Origin: JAGQOZ01 sp041399205
GTDB lineage: Bacteria; Planctomycetota; Planctomycetia; Pirellulales; Pirellulaceae
NCBI GenBank assembly: GCA_041399205.1
Contig: JAWKTK010000014.1
Location: 1 to 64,000 of the forward strand
Reading direction: 5' to 3'
Length of the DNA stretch: 64,000 nucleotides
Shown in pieces: positions 8,658-18,580 of the stretch. Positions within the stretch are counted from its first letter, which is position 1. The number at the start of each line of letters is the position of its first letter. A program made the position numbers and the translations under genes. The notes under the pieces were generated by a model. The model did no database searches. It saw only the letters and a list, made by a program, of their open reading frames with translations, and was not told the origin of the DNA.

Positions 8658-9072
8658 GCTTCGGCTCCTACATTTTTGAAAGGTTTTGTTAATGAGATGA
8701 CCTTTCAACGCTGATTCAGAACCAGGCGCGCGCTGTTATGGCAAAATTGGAAGAATTTTTGGTTTCGAGGGCGTCCAGAAGCCCTGCCTATCCCCCTCTG
8801 ACGATGCTGTTGCGTGATGTCTGGTCTAGGAGTTGCCTCGACAGAGGGGAATGGGCCGGCTTCTTCTGATCGATTCTGGGTATCTGTACAGGTGAACAAG
8901 TTGAAAAATCTTGCCTGTTCAAACGTTCTGTAGTCTTGCCCCAAATTGCTTTACGTCTTTTTTCCTTTTTGCCGAACAAGATTCTGTTGACAGGAAAGGA
9001 TACGGTTGTACAGTGTCGGTGTCGACAGCAAAGAGTCTTTACAGTGTCAAGATTTGATTTTTCTAATTGCAA
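8658..9072. promoter_or_regulatory. Divergent intergenic region upstream of imuA
   Basis: No gene is apparent in these 415 bases between the Hcp-like gene (minus) and imuA (plus). Three structures stand out. There is an 8-bp inverted repeat CCCCTCTG/CAGAGGGG at 8793-8800 and 8842-8849. A GTTC-AAAC-GTTC pair lies at 8917-8928. A direct repeat TACAGTGTC occurs at 9009-9017 and 9040-9048, a 31-bp separation, just before imuA. imuA-imuB cassettes are usually SOS-controlled, so either repeat pair could be a damage-responsive operator, but I cannot match them to a known LexA box. Function is inferred from position only. Confidence 0.3.
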
Positions 9073-9879
9073 ATGAATCGCGAATTCGATCCACTTCCTG
9101 ATAGCAATCCTGACTTAGCTGTTTTGCGGCAGCAGCTGCGTCGTTGGGAATCGACAGCGGTGACTTCGCGCAGGAGTTTTTCCAGCGGTTGTGCTGAATT
9201 GGATGATATTTTGCCGGACCAAGGTTTTCGTCAAGGCACTTTGGTGGAATGGTTTGTGTCTCAAGCAGGCACCAGCGTGGGAAGCTTGGCGTTGCTGGCA
9301 GCCAGATCGGCCATGCAGTGGGGTGGTGCGTTGGCGGTGTTGGATCGCTTACGAAGGTTTTATCCACCAGCGGCAGCCAGTTGGGATATTGACTTGGAGA
9401 AATTGCTTTGGGTTCAAGCTGCCAATGAGAAGGAAGAGATGTGGGCACTGGATCAAGCGTTACGTTCGCCGGCGGTCGCTGCGGTGTGGATTTGTTTGCC
9501 GCAGGTGGATGCCATTGCGTTTCGACGAATGCAGTTGGCGGTAGAAGCCAGCGGTTGTGTGGGCATGTTGATTCGACCGGGATCTACCAAAGGGCAGCCG
9601 AGTTGGTCGGATGTACAGTTGTCGGTCAAGCCGCTTGTTCGTCCTGTTCAGCCGCATTCTCCATGGATTGATATTCGTCAGCCCGCTAACGAAAACCGGC
9701 TGTTTCAGGTTTCGGTGGTTCGAGGCCGAGGGAAAGAAGGAGCGATGGTCGAACTGGAATTGGATCAAGCCACAGGAACTTTGCGAAAGGCAGCTTATGC
9801 GTCCGGAGAATCGCATCCTTTGCATTTGGCTTCCGAATTGGCCTATTCAGCGCATGGTCGCCGCGCATCAGGAGCTTGA
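9073..9879 (+). CDS. imuA: ImuA, RecA-like mutasome accessory protein
   Basis: ImuA partners with ImuB (and usually DnaE2) in damage-induced mutagenic translesion synthesis. I start at the ATG at 9073; an in-frame TTG lies two codons earlier. This gives 268 residues. The RecA/ImuA fold shows in the N-terminal SSGCAELDDILPDQGFRQGT followed by LVEWF, then AGTSVGSLALLAARSAMQWG in the nucleotide-binding position, which lacks a canonical Walker A lysine, as is usual for ImuA. GGALAVLDRLRRFYPPAAA and the arginine-rich ISDVQLSVKP-like C-terminal part (SWSDVQLSVKPLVRPVQ) also fit. The 3' end overlaps the imuB start by 83 bp in another frame, so the two are coupled. No dnaE2 is present in this window; the cassette is incomplete or dnaE2 lies elsewhere. 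Confidence 0.85.
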   Translation: MNREFDPLPDSNPDLAVLRQQLRRWESTAVTSRRSFSSGCAELDDILPDQGFRQGTLVEWFVSQAGTSVGSLALLAARSAMQWGGALAVLDRLRRFYPPAAASWDIDLEKLLWVQAANEKEEMWALDQALRSPAVAAVWICLPQVDAIAFRRMQLAVEASGCVGMLIRPGSTKGQPSWSDVQLSVKPLVRPVQPHSPWIDIRQPANENRLFQVSVVRGRGKEGAMVELELDQATGTLRKAAYASGESHPLHLASELAYSAHGRRASGA

Positions 9880-11455
9880 TTTTCAGCCAGTCGTGCTCCA
9901 TACACGGGATGCGCGGAAAGGAGAATGTGTCGCCGCGTGTTCTCGGACGGCTCGGCAAGCCGGCGTCCGTCCTGGCATGCCTATGTCGGAAGCGTCGGTC
10001 ATGCTGGACCGCTGGCAGGCTGGGGCCAGTAAACGTCGTTCACAGGCACAGGCACCGACTCGGGCACAGCCACAGAAAACTTCCCTGGAAACGTCTGCGG
10101 ATGTGCATCTGTTTGCACATGATCCGGAAGAAGATTTTCAAACACTGCAAGAACTGGCTGTTTGGTGCGAACCGTTCAGTCCGATTGTAGGTTTGGAACA
10201 GCAGCAACTTGGCGCGGCGGGGCTGTTATTGGATGTGACGGGATTAGAGCATTTATTTGGAGGCGAAAAGAATCTGGCACAGCAAGTGGTCGCTGCGTTT
10301 CGGCAGCAGCGTTATTGGTGCAAGGTGGCTATTGCGCCTACGATTGGAGCAGCTTGGGCGTTGACTCGCAGCATGCCTGCGCGTCAATGGCAGCCATGGA
10401 TTGTCCGTCGGTCGGAACTTTCGGTGGTTCTGCATGATTTGGATGTTGCTTGGTTGCGCATTCCTGTCGAATCGATTCGTTTGTTGCGCCGTTTGGGCAT
10501 TCAAACCGTGGGACAGCTGGCTGCGTTGCCTCGTGACAGCTTGTTGTCTCGTTTTGGCCAAGATGTTTTGCTGCGTTTGGATCAAGCGATAGGTTCGGCT
10601 TCGGAAACAATTGTTGCGCATCGCGCTGCTCCGCAATTTTCAACCACTTGGGATTTAGAGCATGCTACGACCAAGCGGAATAAGTTGGAGCAAATCTTGC
10701 AGCATTTGGCACAGCATATGGCGCAGCTGTTGGCCATGCACAATCAGGGGGCGGTCCGCTTGCAGTGCGAATTTACGTGCCAAGCGGCATCGGCGGTGAC
10801 GTTGGAAGTGGGGCTGTATCGTCCCAGTTGTTTGGCGGATCATTTGTGGGATTTGTTGCGATTGCAGTTGGAAAGTTGTCGGTTGTCGGCCAGTGTTATT
10901 CGAGTGCAATTAGAGGCGGTGGTGACGGCCAAGTTGCCGGTTTCGCAACAGTGGTTGTTGGCTAGTGATGGGCCCGCGGATACTTCGCACGAATTGGCGG
11001 TCTTGATCAATCGGCTCAGCGGCCGCTTGGGGCATAAAGCGGTCACGACGGCTCGGCTTCGTTCCGGCGTTTTGCCCGAAGACGGTTTTGCGGCTATTCC
11101 GCTGACTGCGGGACCGGGTGTTGGTGATCGTCAAGTAAACGCCAGATTGAAATCAGCCGCTGGCAAACGACCGCCACTTGCTCCTTTTGAACGGCCTTTG
11201 TGTTTGCTGAATCCACCGACGCCTATTGACGTTCTGGGGATTGCTCCGCATGGTCCGCCGCTGGCGTTTCAGTTTGGTGGCAAGAAGCGACAAGTACAAC
11301 AGGCTTGGGGACCGGAACGCATTGAAGCGTCATGGTGGAAAGGGCCTAGCGTACGACGAGACTACTATCGCACGGCCTGCGATGACGGTTCCTGGTTTTG
11401 GCTCTTCCGCCAGCTGGACAACGGCAGCTGGTTTGTGCATGGTGTGTTTGATTGA
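9797..11455 (+). CDS. imuB: ImuB, Y-family DNA polymerase-like mutasome protein
   Basis: Start chosen at the ATG at 9797 (MRPENRILCIWLPNWPIQRM), the typical N-terminus of ImuB; the longer open frame upstream is the shadow of imuA. The protein has 552 residues. The palm/fingers region contains ARKGECVAACSRTARQAGVRPGM-type sequence in two blocks (residues about 35-55). A C-terminal little-finger-like and linker region ends with RRDYYRTACDDGSWFWLFRQ, a segment typical of ImuB. ImuB lacks the acidic catalytic triad of true Y-family polymerases and acts as a clamp-binding scaffold; the Asp expected in the first palm strand is absent here too. It forms an operon with imuA, overlapping by 83 bp. Confidence 0.9.
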   Translation: MRPENRILCIWLPNWPIQRMVAAHQELDFQPVVLHTRDARKGECVAACSRTARQAGVRPGMPMSEASVMLDRWQAGASKRRSQAQAPTRAQPQKTSLETSADVHLFAHDPEEDFQTLQELAVWCEPFSPIVGLEQQQLGAAGLLLDVTGLEHLFGGEKNLAQQVVAAFRQQRYWCKVAIAPTIGAAWALTRSMPARQWQPWIVRRSELSVVLHDLDVAWLRIPVESIRLLRRLGIQTVGQLAALPRDSLLSRFGQDVLLRLDQAIGSASETIVAHRAAPQFSTTWDLEHATTKRNKLEQILQHLAQHMAQLLAMHNQGAVRLQCEFTCQAASAVTLEVGLYRPSCLADHLWDLLRLQLESCRLSASVIRVQLEAVVTAKLPVSQQWLLASDGPADTSHELAVLINRLSGRLGHKAVTTARLRSGVLPEDGFAAIPLTAGPGVGDRQVNARLKSAAGKRPPLAPFERPLCLLNPPTPIDVLGIAPHGPPLAFQFGGKKRQVQQAWGPERIEASWWKGPSVRRDYYRTACDDGSWFWLFRQLDNGSWFVHGVFD

Positions 11456-11603
11456 GTCCAAAATGATGTGCGCGATTGTGATTCTGCTATCGCGATCGAT
11501 TTTGCCGACACGCCGACGTGCCAGACAATCGCGTTGAGTTCTTTTCGACCAGCATTCTGTCTCTTAGAATTGCGGTTCACAAAAATCTGTACGAGGAACA
11601 ATC

Positions 11604-13073
11604 ATGATTGGATGGGCTTGGGTTCGCGGAGTCATCGGACAGGCCGTCGTTGGTGGATCGCTGGTTGCTGGCGCATGGGCCGCCGGTGATGTGTCGACGG
11701 AACGACCAAATTTTGTCTTCATTATTGCCGATGATGTCAGCCCAGATGATACGGCCGTTTATGGAAACGCATTTGTGCAGACAAATCATCTGCAGCAGTT
11801 GGCGGCCCGCGGTTTGGTGTTTGACAATGCCTACCTGACCATCAGTAGTTGTTCGCCCAGTCGCTGTTCCATTATTACGGGGCGTTATCCGCACAACACC
11901 GGCGCTCCCGAGCTGCATACGTCGCTGCCCAAGTCGCAAGTGACGTTTGTTCAAACATTGCGAACCGCCGGTTATCACACGGTTCTGTCCGGAAAGAATC
12001 ACATGGGGCAGCCCGACGAATTGGGTTTTGACGTCCATTCGAACAGCAATCCTGCCGGCGCGGAAAACTGGGTGCAGCACTTGCAAGAACGTCCAACGGA
12101 CAAGCCGTTTTTCTGCTGGTTCGCCGCGCATGATGCGCATCGAGCGTTCACGGAAAACGACAAAGCACCTGTTTATGATCCGAACAAACTGCCCGTCCCG
12201 GAAGTTCTTTACGACGGCCCGGAGACGCGTAAAAAACTGGCTGGCTATTATCACGAAATCAGCCGCTTGGATTACTACGTGGGCCAAGTGCAAGCCGAAT
12301 TAGAACGGCAGCAGATTGCGGACCGTACGTACGTCATCTTCTGCAGCGATAATGGCCGCCCGTTTCCTCGTTGCAAAACTTATCTGTACGACAGCGGCAT
12401 CAAAACACCGTTGATCATCACGGGGCCAAATGTTGCCGTCGGTCGAACCGCGTCTTTGGCTAGTTCCATTGACTTGAGTGCCACTATCTTGTCACTGGCA
12501 AATTTGCCGATTCCGGAAACGGTGCAAGGCGTTAGTTTGGTGCCCGTGTTGAACGATCCGGAACAATCGGTGCGGACCGTGGCCTTTGCGGAACGCAATT
12601 GGCATGTCTTTCAAAATCATGCTCGCGCGGTTCGCAGCGGTGATTGGCTGTATGTTTGGAATGCTTGGCCAGAACGGCATAATCTGTCGGGCGAAAGTGC
12701 CGCGTTTCGCTTTCCCGATGTGAAGGAATATTGGGAAGCGGCAGAACGAGGCGAATTGAAGCCGTTTCAGATGTTGCTGGTCCAACCGACGCAACCGGCC
12801 GAAATGCTGTTTCGCGTCAGTGACGATCCGTTCCAAATTCGCAATCTGGCCAACGATCCACAGCATCAAGCGGTCTTGTCCAAGATGCGAATATTGCTGA
12901 ATCAATGGCAAGCGGAGACTGGCGACAGCGTGCCTACCGATCCGACGCTTGATCGTCAGCCGATTCATGAACTCCAAGCAAATCCCGGTTTTCAGCACCG
13001 CGAATTCCCTGGTGCGGCAAATAAGGCTGCCAGCATCAATGCCGCAGGGCCTGTGCACGGTTCAGTGGAATAG
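11604..13073 (+). CDS. Sulfatase (S1 family), heparan N-sulfatase-like
   Basis: A formylglycine-dependent sulfatase acting on sulfated polysaccharide or sugar. It has 489 residues starting at an ATG preceded by GAGGA. A hydrophobic N-terminal segment (residues 8-27) serves as export signal. FVFIIADDVSPDD gives the Ca-binding aspartates, and SSCSPSRCSIITGRYPHNTG holds the C-x-P-x-R modification motif with Cys83. The pattern matches S1 subfamilies of sulfamidase type (LSGKNHMGQP, DNGRPFPRCKTYLYDSGIKT). The C-terminal part describes the usual second domain (LFRVSDDPFQIRNLANDP). Activation needs a formylglycine-generating enzyme encoded elsewhere. No sugar-operon partner is adjacent. Confidence 0.93.
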   Translation: MIGWAWVRGVIGQAVVGGSLVAGAWAAGDVSTERPNFVFIIADDVSPDDTAVYGNAFVQTNHLQQLAARGLVFDNAYLTISSCSPSRCSIITGRYPHNTGAPELHTSLPKSQVTFVQTLRTAGYHTVLSGKNHMGQPDELGFDVHSNSNPAGAENWVQHLQERPTDKPFFCWFAAHDAHRAFTENDKAPVYDPNKLPVPEVLYDGPETRKKLAGYYHEISRLDYYVGQVQAELERQQIADRTYVIFCSDNGRPFPRCKTYLYDSGIKTPLIITGPNVAVGRTASLASSIDLSATILSLANLPIPETVQGVSLVPVLNDPEQSVRTVAFAERNWHVFQNHARAVRSGDWLYVWNAWPERHNLSGESAAFRFPDVKEYWEAAERGELKPFQMLLVQPTQPAEMLFRVSDDPFQIRNLANDPQHQAVLSKMRILLNQWQAETGDSVPTDPTLDRQPIHELQANPGFQHREFPGAANKAASINAAGPVHGSVE

Positions 13074-13199
13074 GCGAATTGCACCCAGCGAATTCGATTC
13101 AAAAAAATCTGAATTGCGCGTCCAAGGTTTTCAGCGTCGCAGCGAACAAGGGGAGGTCGATGAAACCATGGTTCAGAATTAGGAACAGGAGTATTCGGG

Positions 13200-14134
13200 A
13201 TGCAGCATGTTCTGCAAGTGGAAGGTGCCGAGCGACGTTTCGGTTCCACGCACGCGTTGTGCGGTGCCGACCTTGACGTTCGTGCGGGCGAAGTCATGGC
13301 CCTGTTGGGTCCGAATGGAGCCGGGAAGACGACGTTGATTCGATCCATCGTGGGCCGAATTCGCTTGGACCAAGGACGCATTGAAATGTTCGGCAATACG
13401 ATCTGTGAAGGTGGTTCGGCTATCAGTCCCGACCAATACACGTTTGCTCGATTGGGCGTGGTCCCGCAGGAAATTGCGGTCTATCCAGACTTGAACGCTG
13501 TGGAAAATCTCCGCTGCTTTGCCGAGCTACAGGGAATGGCGCGAACCGAAATCCAAGAACAAACCGCCTGGGTGTTGGAATGGACCGGCTTGCAGGACCG
13601 AGCCAAGGATTTGGCAAAAAAGTATTCGGGCGGTATGAAGCGGCGGCTAAATATCGGCTGCAGTATGATGCATCGGCCTCAGTTGCTGCTGTTAGACGAA
13701 CCCACCGTGGGTGTCGATCCGCAAAGTCGCCAGCGCATCTGGGAAATGCTGCAGCAGTTGCGGCGCGAAGGCACATCGATTCTGCTGACGACGCACCAGT
13801 TGGATGAAGCGCAACAGATTAGTGATCGCATTACCATCATTGATCATGGCAAGACGGTGGCCAGCGGTAGCTTTGATGAATTGTGCCAATCCACCATCGG
13901 GTTGCAGCGCGAGTGATCATGGTGAGTGCCGAACCGATCTCGCCGGAATCTTTGCCAACATGGGAAGTTGACCGGCACTTGGCCGCATGCCGAGTGGACA
14001 ATGTGGCGACCGAACTGGCCGATGTGCTGGCCGTAGCAAAGCACGCGGGCGTGCAGATTTGTGATGTTCAAATAGAAGCTCCTTCGCTGCAAGCCATCTT
14101 TATTCATCTCACTGGGAAGGAGCTGCGAGACTGA
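13200..14134 (+). pseudogene. ABC-2 type transporter ATP-binding protein with one frameshift
   Basis: The ATPase subunit of an ABC-2 exporter. Start ATG at 13200 follows an AGGAG box. Walker A (LLGPNGAGKTTLIRSIVG), Q-loop, signature YSGGMKRRLNIGCSMM, Walker B LLLLDEPTVGVDP and the H-loop LLTTHQLDEAQQ are all intact in the first frame, up to about 13914. There the frame stops (LQRE*), but the sequence continues in another frame (IMVSAEPISPESLPTWEVDR to KELRD) and ends at 14134. The span is 935 bp, one short of a multiple of three, so a single inserted base restores a 311-residue protein. The core ATPase would still be made from the first frame. The stop overlaps the permease start as TGATG, showing coupling. 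Confidence 0.85.
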
Positions 14135-15364
14135 TGCGTACGTTGTTGTGGGTCAGTTGGTTGAATTTGCTTCGAGATAAAGTGGCTTTGGGAACGGTGT
14201 TTGTCCTGCCGGTCATTTTCTTTTCCATCTTTGCCGCGATCTTTGTCGGCATGAGTGGCGGTGGAGGCGGTGGTTCATCCGCGGTGCAGAAGCTGAACGT
14301 GTTGGCGCTAGATCTGGATGAAAGTCGAGTCAGTCAATCACTGTTGGGAAAGTTACAGCGCACTACGGAGCTGGAGTTGACGGTTCAAAGGCCAAGCGAA
14401 CTATCACAAGCAAAAAACAGTGATGACATTCGGCAGGAAGTGCGAACGGGCAAATACAACGCGGGGCTAGTGATCCCAGCTGATTTCGGCCGTCATTTCC
14501 CCGATTTCGCTGGGCAAGGACCTGCCATTGAATTGATTTACGATGGCGCCAATCCGATGGCCAAACCAATGATCGGTGGTGTTATGCAAGGTTCGGCCTT
14601 CACGGCTGCTCCGGATCTGATGATGGAGCGAGGTTTTGAATTCTTGGACCAGAACGCTGGCTGGTTTCTGACGGACCAGCAACGCACGATTCTGCAAGCA
14701 CTTCAGCAACAACTAAGAGATGCGACTTCGCTGGCGAACAACGATAATTCGGACGAAACTGAAGACGCGAACGCTACTGACGGCGGCTTCAACGCGTTGA
14801 ACGGACTGGTTCGAATCAGCGCCAGTGAAGCTCGAGACGACACGGACCGCGCGCAGCAACAGAATAAAGCTAAGCGAAAGCGTTCGTCCATGACCGCCTA
14901 TTACGCGGCGGGAATTGGCGTGATGTTCTTGTTGTTTTCCACCGCGGGCGCAGCCGGTTCGATTTTGGACGAAGAGGAAAGCGGCACGCTGGAACGCGTG
15001 TTGAGCGCCATTCGTAGCAGCCAAAAGTTGCTTTTGGGAAAATGGCTGTTCTATGCCCTGATGGGAATTGTGCAGTTGGTCATCATGTTTGTCTTTGCTT
15101 GGCTGGTGTTCGGCTTGGATTTGTGGACCGTGAATCATGCAGTAGGCTTTGCGTTGATGACCGTGCTGACGGCAGCCGCCGCTTCGGCATTGGGTGTCAT
15201 GCTGGCGACGGTCTGTCGTACTCGAGCTCAACTGAACGGCGTTTCCACCGTCGTGATCTTGATCATGTCGGCTCTGGGAGGCAGCATGGTACCTCGATTT
15301 GTGATGCCCGCATTCATGCCTGCACTTTAGGCGATCACCTATCGTTGGTAGCGACAGTTTCTTA

Positions 15365-16828
15365 CTACGCTGCGAGGTTTAGTAGCTGGACGATTCGTTG
15401 CTTGTATTTTCTTGCGTTGGTGCCTTTGGGCAGGTCTGTTAAAAATTGTTTTTCCAGCATTTGCCGCATGATTTTTCGCCTGCGATCGGCGTGTGATGGT
15501 CGTCGGCATGGATTGTCCCAACTTCGATCACGGCGGTCGACGATCTTGGAGGCGGGGAGGTCCCAGCATTCAAGTTCGACCATTGTGTATAACCACGTGT
15601 TTAGGTGCCAGCATCCGATGCTTGACCAGACGTTGCGAACTTGTTGCTGACCGGCTCCCCAAACTTCTTTGACGTCATGGAAATGTTCTTCGATTGCCCA
15701 CCGCTCCGAAACGGTTTCCAGGATAGCGGTGACTTCCATTTCCACGTCGCTCGAGAAGTAGGTAGCCCAGTTGCCCGATTCGTGCTCGAGAATGACAACG
15801 CGAACAACGCCGCTCGTCAGTCTCGTTGTTGCCAAAAAGCTCTTGTAACGACGCGTAATTTCAATTCCACGGCAGAAGAAGGTGACCGACTGCCAGCCGT
15901 CGCGTCTTCCCGCACGCTTCGCCAGACTGATCCGATTCTTGCCATATTTGCGAGGGCGACCACGTTGGCCGACGCGGTTCACGGGGAGGTCAAAAAGCTG
16001 CGCATCGCGACGCAAGCGGCTCACAACATGGATCCCATCTTTCACGAGCGGCCAAAGGAAGTTTCGAATCGCATACGCCCCGTCGGCCACGACAACGAAA
16101 CCTGCGTCCGACCCCAGTGCGCGGATGCACCCTGTGACTTGGCGAATCAACTGCAAAGCCAATTCATGCTTCGTATGAAACTCCCAGCTGTAACGAGCTT
16201 TGAGCTTCCCGATATCGACACGACGCACATAGAGCTTCGAAAGAATCGGCAAAGCCAACACGCCCCACATCGAATGTTTCATCAGAATCGCCAAGCAGAC
16301 CCAGTTGTGACCATAAAGCCAAGGACCGTCGGCGGGTCCGGGTGTCGGGTGGTGATGAACATTCGCCGCTTCGACGTGACGGCCATATCGCTTGGTGGGG
16401 CTGTCATCCATCACGATTTTCCAACGGCCGTTTGGGCCGGGATCGAATTGTTTCACCAACAACATCAAAATGGGCATCATCAAAGATTCAGTATGCTTGC
16501 CAATCGAGCGCAGCAAATCGTAGAAGCGATCCCAATCATCTGCCACTCCCGCCGCGCGAAACCAACGACTCGCTGTACGACGCGAACCTGCAAGCATCGC
16601 TCCAGCGAACACGATCGGCAGACGAAAGCCATGCCGGGCGTCGAGCAAGCCTGCCATTTGGCCTGCCAATCGAGCGATACTACCGGTCAACGGAACCTTC
16701 GCAAACTTGGTACGTCGACGCTTTGCGTTTCGATGCAGCAAACGGGCCCGTTTGTCGTGACGAGAAGCTGGAGAACTTTTGCCATGCCGAGCTTGCGGAG
16801 ACCGCGACGAACCTTTACCTTTAGCCAT
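15365..16828 (-). CDS. DDE transposase (IS4/IS701-like)
   Basis: Catalyses cut-and-paste movement of the surrounding insertion sequence. Start taken at MAKGKGSS, giving 487 residues; an in-frame Met lies 14 codons further upstream. Acidic-residue positions of an IS4/IS701-type RNase H fold are visible: KIVMDDSPTKRYG (first Asp near residue 140), VVVADGAYA (second Asp) and ERWAIEEHFHDVKEVWGAG (Glu in the Y-x2-R-x-IEE-like region). A basic N-terminal stretch (SPASRHDKRARLLHRNAKRR) could bind the inverted repeats. The frame is intact, so this element could still be active. Exact IS family needs comparison with ISfinder. Confidence 0.85.
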   Translation of the reverse strand: MAKGKGSSRSPQARHGKSSPASRHDKRARLLHRNAKRRRTKFAKVPLTGSIARLAGQMAGLLDARHGFRLPIVFAGAMLAGSRRTASRWFRAAGVADDWDRFYDLLRSIGKHTESLMMPILMLLVKQFDPGPNGRWKIVMDDSPTKRYGRHVEAANVHHHPTPGPADGPWLYGHNWVCLAILMKHSMWGVLALPILSKLYVRRVDIGKLKARYSWEFHTKHELALQLIRQVTGCIRALGSDAGFVVVADGAYAIRNFLWPLVKDGIHVVSRLRRDAQLFDLPVNRVGQRGRPRKYGKNRISLAKRAGRRDGWQSVTFFCRGIEITRRYKSFLATTRLTSGVVRVVILEHESGNWATYFSSDVEMEVTAILETVSERWAIEEHFHDVKEVWGAGQQQVRNVWSSIGCWHLNTWLYTMVELECWDLPASKIVDRRDRSWDNPCRRPSHADRRRKIMRQMLEKQFLTDLPKGTNARKYKQRIVQLLNLAA

Positions 16829-16933
16829 CCTTGGCTCTCCGGGGTGGTGATGTTGGTTGTGGGTAACCACCTATCTCCCGAAGAGCCTCTTTTTTTGCAA
16901 TATCAGTTTGAGGAAATCCTAAGACGTTCCCCT

Positions 16934-18580
16934 GTAACCGTTCACGGGTCGGACTGAGGTGCGAAAAAGCCGGTCTGGACACGGAGTGCTATTTTTCGCG
17001 CGCCAATGGGTGAATGTGCCATCCCAATCGCCCGCCGTTCGTCACGATACCTCCCGAAATTGAGGCGGAGATGACGGCTGGCGTTAAGGCGTTCGTTGTG
17101 GCAGCTTTTCGCTCGTTTCGCAACACGAATCAGCGAATTGCAAACTCAGGTTGGGATCTCACGCAGGAAGTTCAGGATCTCAGCAAACAGGTTGCGGAGC
17201 GTTCCGTCAAAGCTCCGAAAGCGACTCCGAATAACTCGTCGGTTCCACCCAGTACAGTCCATCCTCACAACGACAAGGATAAGCCTGGGGGCAAGAAAAA
17301 GCCCAATTCGAACCGAAAGCAAGGTGGCCAGAAAGGACATCGCAAACACACTCGCGATCTCGTTCCGCCGGAACAGTGCAAGGAAGTCTTCGAAGTTCGC
17401 CCGATGCCTGCCGCCGATGCGGCGGTGAGCTCGTCGCCAACGGCAAAGCACCTCGTCGTCATCAGGTTTGGGAGTTGCCTCCCATTGAACCACAGATCTT
17501 TGAGTATCGCCTGCATAGCGGAAACTGCCGTTGCTGTGGAATTAGCACTTCAGCCGAACTTCCCGAGGGCGTTCCTACGGGCCAATGCGGACCGCGACTA
17601 GCAGCCTTTACGGGCCTGTTGATGGGGCACTTTCGGCAAAGCAAACGCCGTGCGGCTGCCTTTCTGGGCGACCTGTTGAACATTCCTTGCAGCCCGGCGT
17701 GGACGGTCAAGATACAGAACCGCGTCTCGGATGCGGTTGCAGCTCCCTGTGAAGAACTACGTTGCGAACTTTCGTCCCAACGGCAGCTTTTTGTGGATGA
17801 ATCTCCGACTCTGCGAAAATCGAAACAAAGCCTGGCTGTGGGTCGCGGTCGCGCCGTTGTTTGCGGTCTTCGGCATCTTTGCGGATCGTTCGCGTGATTC
17901 GTTGGTTTCGCTCGTTGGCAACTATCAAGGCATTATCTTGAACTGCGACCGAGCAAAGATGTACCTGGATGGCAAGCGACTCAATGGTGCTGGGCTCATC
18001 TCAAACGAGATTTTCAAAAGTTGATTGATTCGCCGAATGGCCAAGTCAAACGAATGGGGCACGATCTCATGCGACAGCATCGAGCGTTGTTCGAACATTG
18101 GCGAAAGTACAAGGCTGGAAAAATCAAATGGCGAACGTTCCAAAATACGCAGCTCCGATCCGAGAAGAAGTTCGAGCACTGCTGCTGCGAGGCAAGTTTA
18201 GCGGAAACAAGAAACCTCGTCGGTTTCTGCCGCGAATTATATGATCGTCGGGAAAATCTCTGGACCTTCACGCAAGTCAAAGACATCGAACCAACCAACA
18301 ACACGGCAGAACGTGCGCTGCGACCAGCGGTCATCTACCGCAAACTCAGCTTTGGTACCCAAAGTGCCCAGGGGAGCCGCTACCTCGAACGAATACTCAC
18401 CGTCTCAGAAACGTGCCGACTCCAAAATCGAAACGCCTATCAATACCTCATCCAGGCGATGGAAGCCAGCTTCGCAGGAACAGCCCCGCCGTCTCTTCTG
18501 CCAACTGCCCAACAAGCTTCCACCAAGAACGCCGCCTGATCTTGCCGCAAGAAACTTCACCCGCGACGTGAACGATTACC
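16934..18580 (+). mobile_element. IS66-family element nested in the other IS
   Basis: The left end GTAACCGTTCACG (16934) and the reverse complement of the right end (GTAATCGTTCACG, ending 18579 or 18580) are imperfect inverted repeats beginning GTAA, as in the IS66 family. The insertion is flanked by a direct repeat CGTTCCCCT (16925-16933 and 18580-18588), consistent with the 8-bp duplication of this family; one base is ambiguous. It carries one tnpC-type transposase reading frame, now broken. No tnpA/tnpB accessory genes are present, as in the short single-gene members of IS66. Confidence 0.85.
17014..18539 (+). pseudogene. IS66 transposase (TnpC) with several frameshifts
   Basis: IS66-type domains occur in order but in alternating frames. 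There is an N-terminal coiled region with a PNNSSVPPS motif followed by NRKQGGQKGH-type basic linker (frame of 17014). A zinc-finger block CRRCGGEL...HSGNCRCCG and the start of the catalytic domain (FVDESP) lie in the frame of 17376. Next comes VFGIFADRSRDSLVSLVG in a third segment, with SD-x-YSAY-like region decayed. The C-terminal DIEPTNNTAERALRPAVIYR with the catalytic Glu ends at 18539. At least three shifts are needed between about 17430, 17800 and 18020. The transposase is non-functional unless these are sequencing errors. Confidence 0.85.

Noticed and set aside
15641..16957. Long plus-strand frame of 438 residues
   Set aside because: It is antisense to the DDE transposase, which has clear family motifs.
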